A stretch of DNA of 10,846 nt from assembly GCA_002327225.1 (NCBI GenBank), contig DCUN01000053.1, positions 1 through 10,846 of the forward strand, written 5' to 3'. This document shows, piece after piece, positions 8,401 to 10,846 of this stretch. This stretch comes from Desulfobulbaceae bacterium UBA2213. Its GTDB lineage: Bacteria; Desulfobacterota; Desulfobulbia; Desulfobulbales; Desulfocapsaceae. A program made the position numbers and the translations under genes. The notes below the pieces were generated by a model. That model was not told the origin of the DNA. It did no database searches and worked only from the letters and a program-made list of their open reading frames with translations. Each line of letters opens with the position of its first letter. The stretch's first letter is position 1.

Positions 8401-9004
8401 AGACCTGAAAGGGGATGACGGCCAGCAGGTGCGCGACATTTTGGAAGACAAGGAGTGCTTTAAAGGCAACAAGATACAGCAGCTCAAGGGCCTGATTGAC
8501 AAGTTGAAAGAAGAAGTGGCAATCCTTCTTGATGAGACTAAAAAGCAGGCATTGCAGGTACTCAACACTCTCCGAGATGAGTTGACATCCATGGTGGATT
8601 TTTCCTTGCTGGACAAAAGCCAACAGGAAGAGTTGTTGCAGTCTTTCAAAGTTTTTGAGCAGAAATTAGAATCTCTGAAGATCATTGCCGTTATCCGTGA
8701 GAATATCCGCTCTTTTAAGGAAAATGATTTTCTAAAACTGCTGGCTAAGAAAGATAGGTGGATTGCAGAGCAACAGAAACCAACTAATGATGGGGGATAC
8801 CCCAAGCCAGACGACGCCGATGATGATAGCTCCGGCAAAATTAAGAGCGGGGAGATTAAGCGGGAGTACATTAGCAAAAGCAAGATTTCCGTCAGCTTTG
8901 CAAAGAGTATTCTCGAAACCGAAGCCGATGTTGATGCTTATGCTGAGGCAATAAAGGCAGCCTATCTTGCTGAGGTTAAACAGGGGAAGCGGGTACAGAT
9001 CTAA
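5459..9004 (+). CDS. brxC: BREX P-loop ATPase BrxC
   Basis: Large cytoplasmic ATPase of BREX (1181 aa, within the usual range near 1200), thought to act with PglX, PglZ and the other Brx proteins in defence and methylation. The P-loop is GFFGSGKS at residues 64-71, after the family-typical WVSGFFGSGKSHLLK run. Walker B is LNFFVDEVGQ at 251-260 with D256 and E257. VTAQEVLDDV (291-300) is in the sensor-1 position. The family motif AYPFIPYQFTLFQ follows, with HNAFEGKHSSVGERSML soon after. The C-terminal third is helical with a probable coiled coil at about 1004-1048. An acidic, flexible linker (about 1107-1130, Asp, Pro and Gly rich) leads to a small C-terminal domain. The ATG at 5459 has GAAGGA (5447-5452) at good spacing, the best ribosome-binding site in the operon. 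No frameshift or missing key residue was seen. Confidence 0.95.
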   Translation: MLLSEIFEKPVGRSIEGVIKADDEASLRLEVEEYVLTNEVAKRLESFLDAYKNYEGANGVWVSGFFGSGKSHLLKILALLLENRSIDGIPVLDLFLSKCTDNEILRGDLKQAVAIPSKSILFNIDQKADVISKTQIDALLSVFVKVFDEMCGYYGKHGHIAQFERDLDSRSLYGKFKDTYKNIANQAWNVGREQALLEGHNIAKAYSQVTGTDEAGANGILDKYRSDYKLSIEDFAEQINTYIEQQEENFRLNFFVDEVGQYVADNTKLMTNLQTVAESLATKCRGRAWVIVTAQEVLDDVVGEMNKKQANDFSKIQARFNNRMKLTSANVDEVIQKRLLLKNEKGVATLSDVYHEQVNNLKTLFDFGDGSQTYKNFKDREHFIHAYPFIPYQFTLFQAAIQSLSQHNAFEGKHSSVGERSMLGVFQHVAKHIANHSIRELATFDLMFEGIRTALKSQIQKAVLVAEKNLGDEFAVRVLKALFLVKYVKSFKATVRNISILMLDNFDCNINDLQKQVTTALNLLEQQTYIQRNGDLYEFLTDEEKDVEQEIKNTDVENSDVSDELAKLVFDYTLKSRKIRYDDNGQDYSFSRKLDDRLCGKEHELTIHIISPFHELVDNETTLAMQSMAKDELLVIMPADDRFLHDLLLYKKTDKYVRLNMTQTQQEAVKRILTDKSFQNVERYKELQDRAKDLLGKAKLIINLKPLELSSTDPQTRITQGFYDLLRRTYPHLNMLCGIKYNENDIANYLRPSGATLFGDDDKMMSEAEQEMLSFIQGNSRNGVRTTLKSLMERFEKKPYGWYFAAILCITAKLCAREKIEVRYDSNILEEAALEKALRNGQSHGNIILDSQIDFTSSQVRQLKEFYEDFFDAPPKSNEAKPLAKETWAAVKELLQTLEPMSSMVSHYPFLTVLKDPISQLRELVGKEYSFYLTAFTKFEDKLLDMKDNVLEPVRRFMSGHPKDIYDESRRFLEEQNANFSDLKGDDGQQVRDILEDKECFKGNKIQQLKGLIDKLKEEVAILLDETKKQALQVLNTLRDELTSMVDFSLLDKSQQEELLQSFKVFEQKLESLKIIAVIRENIRSFKENDFLKLLAKKDRWIAEQQKPTNDGGYPKPDDADDDSSGKIKSGEIKREYISKSKISVSFAKSILETEADVDAYAEAIKAAYLAEVKQGKRVQI

Positions 9005-9018
9005 GCCAAACAAATAAT

Positions 9019-9792
9019 ATGAAATTACTATTGGAACATTTGTGGCACAACAAAGAAGCTCTACTGAAATATAGTGATCTTGTTTGCATTGCGAAGCATC
9101 CTGTAAATATTGGGTCTGCCCGCGAAGGCTTGATCGCTAATTTTCTTGAGAAGAATCTTCCTGAAAATATCAAGTATCATACAGGTGAAATATTCGATAG
9201 AAAGGAAAACAGATCTGGTCAGATTGATATTGTTCTTCACCCCATAAGCTCACCTAAGATCAATCTCTACAATTCAATAAATATTTTTCCCGCTGAAACG
9301 GTATTAGCTGCAATTGAAGTCAAATCTCAACTTACTAAAAAAACTCTCAACGAAGCACTTCAATCATGCGAAAAATTAAAAAGAGTTGAAGTGTTTAGGG
9401 AACTATCAGATAACAAGGTGAATGTCGATCAACGTACAGTGCCCTTTTTAGTTGTTGCTTATAAGGGGATGACAAATAAAACTCTGATAAAACACCTTAA
9501 AGCATATAGCCCTGGAGTGAGTATAAACAAATATAGAGCACTACCGGATTTAATTGTAGTTCTTGATCGAGGATATTATTTGCTGAAAACTCCAGCCTGG
9601 AGTGCTGCAGGGATAACCTTAGAACAAAGCTTCAAAAGTTATACCAGTAAAGACAATGTACTTCTGGGAATCTTTGAGTATCTTCTGAAACTTATTGAAA
9701 ATTGGTTTAATAATCCTCTTGGTCATACTATGCCTATTGAAGAATATACCAGAGATATGCCGACTATATTTCAATTTCTCAAAGAGAAATAA
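9019..9792 (+). CDS. DUF6602-like protein with PD-(D/E)XK nuclease pattern, inserted in the BREX operon
   Basis: A 257-residue protein that is not a BREX core component. Its N-terminal half shows a PD-(D/E)XK-like arrangement: Glu36 in the helix SAREGLIANFL, a Gly-Glu pair (HTGEIFD, 55-60), Asp70 in SGQIDIVLHP-like sequence (66-75), and AAIEVKSQL (97-105) with Glu100 and Lys102 as the ExK pair. This resembles the DUF6602 family as I recall it, whose members share the same Q-x-D-I and I-E-V-K-S blocks. The C-terminal half has strands VPFLVVAYKG (141-150) and LPDLIVVLDRGYYLL (175-189) and a helical end. It starts 14 bases after brxC and ends 20 bases before pglX, in the same direction, so it is probably in the operon. 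It is much more AT-rich than its neighbours and lacks a clear ribosome-binding site, which suggests recent acquisition. A DNA- or RNA-cleaving effector is an inference; it could also be a catalytically dead nuclease fold. Confidence 0.7.
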   Translation: MKLLLEHLWHNKEALLKYSDLVCIAKHPVNIGSAREGLIANFLEKNLPENIKYHTGEIFDRKENRSGQIDIVLHPISSPKINLYNSINIFPAETVLAAIEVKSQLTKKTLNEALQSCEKLKRVEVFRELSDNKVNVDQRTVPFLVVAYKGMTNKTLIKHLKAYSPGVSINKYRALPDLIVVLDRGYYLLKTPAWSAAGITLEQSFKSYTSKDNVLLGIFEYLLKLIENWFNNPLGHTMPIEEYTRDMPTIFQFLKEK

Positions 9793-9812
9793 ATAGAAAA
9801 CTTGATGTGATT

Positions 9813-10846
9813 ATGAACACTACTGCACTAAAAAATTTCGCCCAATCTGCAAGGCGTCAACTTATTGAACAGGTTGGAGCCAGGCTGAGTCTTGTTTTAC
9901 AAACGGATAGTGCTGAGATCCGCGAGAAGGAGACTGTGGTCAAGGATCTTCAGGAGCAGATTGCCAAAACCTCAAAGGATGCGGTGATTGAGCGGGTGGC
10001 CTATACCTGGTTTAATCGGTTCTGTGCCCTGCGGTTCATGGATGTGAATCGTTATACCCGAATTGGGACGGTGAGCCCGCCTGAAGGGTTTTCTCAGCCT
10101 GAGATCCTCCAGGATGCCAAGCAGGGGCATATCGATGAAGAGATGGTTAACGGCAAAACCCGGCAGCAGATTTTCGACCTGCTGGATGGCAAGACACCCA
10201 GCCGTGATCCGCAAGCCGAAGCCTACCGTCTGCTGTTGGTGGCGGCCTGTAACTCCTGGCATAGACCAATGCCATTCCTGTTTGAGAGGATCGCCGATTA
10301 CACCGAGTTGCTGATGCCCGACGACCTGCTTTCGGGTAATTCCATCCTGGCCTCTACACGAGAAACTTTGACGCCCGATGCCTGCAAAAATGTCGAGATC
10401 CTCGGCTGGCTCTACCAGTTCTACATCTCCGAGCGGAAGGACCAGGTCATGGCCCGCAAGAGCGCCGTGCCCACGGAGGACATCCCCGCCGTCACCCAGC
10501 TCTTCACCCCGCACTGGATCGTCCGTTACCTCGTTGAAAACTCCCTCGGTCGGCTCTGGCTGCTGAATCGCCCCGGCTCCCGGCTGCGCGAGCACATGCC
10601 CTACTACATCGAGGGCGAAGCCGAGACCGACTTCCTTAAAATCACCAAACCCGAAGAAATCCGCCTGTGCGATCCCGCCGTCGGCAGCGGTCACATGCTC
10701 ACCTACGCCTTCGACCTGCTCACCCTCATCTACGAGGAGGAAGGCTACGCGCCCACCGAGATACCCGCTCTCATCCTGCGGCACAATCTTTACGGGCTGG
10801 AGATCTGCCCCCGCGCCGCCCAGCTCGCCGAACTGGCCCTCGTCTT
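9813..10846 (+). CDS. pglX: BREX adenine-specific DNA methyltransferase PglX (3' partial)
   Basis: N-terminal 344 residues of PglX (type 1 proteins are usually about 1200), reading open to the window edge. PglX transfers a methyl group from S-adenosylmethionine to the N6 of an adenine in an asymmetric motif, marking self DNA, and is also needed for phage restriction. Visible parts are the N-terminal helical region MNTTALKNFAQSARRQL, a conserved block VIERVAYTWFNRFCALRFMD (58-77), QLFTPHWIVRYLVENSLGRLWL (229-250), and the SAM-binding motif I CDPAVGSGHML (286-296). The catalytic N-P-P-Y motif lies beyond the window. I chose the ATG at 9813 because its product matches the usual PglX N-terminus; there is no clear ribosome-binding site. 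Hand counts show about 48% GC at 9841-9900 but about 72% at 10441-10500, with nearly all codons ending in C or G in the second part. Confidence 0.93.
   Translation, partial: MNTTALKNFAQSARRQLIEQVGARLSLVLQTDSAEIREKETVVKDLQEQIAKTSKDAVIERVAYTWFNRFCALRFMDVNRYTRIGTVSPPEGFSQPEILQDAKQGHIDEEMVNGKTRQQIFDLLDGKTPSRDPQAEAYRLLLVAACNSWHRPMPFLFERIADYTELLMPDDLLSGNSILASTRETLTPDACKNVEILGWLYQFYISERKDQVMARKSAVPTEDIPAVTQLFTPHWIVRYLVENSLGRLWLLNRPGSRLREHMPYYIEGEAETDFLKITKPEEIRLCDPAVGSGHMLTYAFDLLTLIYEEEGYAPTEIPALILRHNLYGLEICPRAAQLAELALV

Noticed and set aside
8353..8883. A 176-codon minus-strand open frame within brxC
   Set aside because: Ser/Leu-rich translation typical of the reverse of a charged helical region; brxC is intact here.
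9972..10784. A 270-codon open frame on the minus strand within pglX
   Set aside because: It is antisense to a clear PglX reading frame that includes motif I; the long frame is a by-product of GC-rich codons.
1..10846. CRISPR arrays, tRNA or rRNA genes, insertion sequences
   Set aside because: No regularly spaced repeats, no tRNA- or rRNA-like sequence and no transposase pattern was seen on either strand.

Overview
The window looks like a Gram-negative bacterial chromosome: the first gene set is a MacAB-type tripartite transporter, which needs a periplasm and an outer-membrane channel. The style of these proteins and the mid-range GC would fit a Desulfobacterota (Desulfobulbales-like) genome, but this is a guess and other Gram-negative groups are possible. 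No rRNA, tRNA, insertion sequence or CRISPR array was seen.

Layout. (1) Positions 1-3051 hold an export operon: the 3' part of a MacA-like periplasmic adaptor, a LolD/MacB-type ATPase and a separate MacB-type permease, with start/stop overlaps of 4 and 14 bases. (2) Positions 3052-4188 are a junction zone with a truncated internal fragment of an AlbA_2/COG2865-type protein and a minus-strand MerR-like regulator gene. The regulator's HTH-coding part is cut from its only good ATG by an in-frame TAA at codon 6. An AT-rich divergent intergenic region with two inverted repeats lies between the regulator and the next operon. (3) Positions 4189-10846 are the first five genes of a BREX type 1-like phage-defence operon: brxA, brxB, brxC, an unusual inserted gene with a PD-(D/E)XK nuclease pattern, and pglX, which runs off the right edge. 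pglZ and brxL would be expected beyond the window.

How the parts work together. PglX is expected to methylate an asymmetric adenine motif on host DNA, and the Brx proteins with PglZ and BrxL use the missing mark to block phage replication. The nuclease-like gene between brxC and pglX is not part of the six-gene core. Its low GC and separate codon style suggest an acquired accessory effector. pglX itself appears mosaic: from about position 10370 it becomes strongly GC-rich with C/G-ending codons. The regulator sits where a BREX regulator often sits but belongs to a different HTH family from BrxR (WYL type).

The main items for a second look are the nuclease-like insertion, the nonsense-interrupted regulator with its palindromic intergenic region, and the composition break within pglX.
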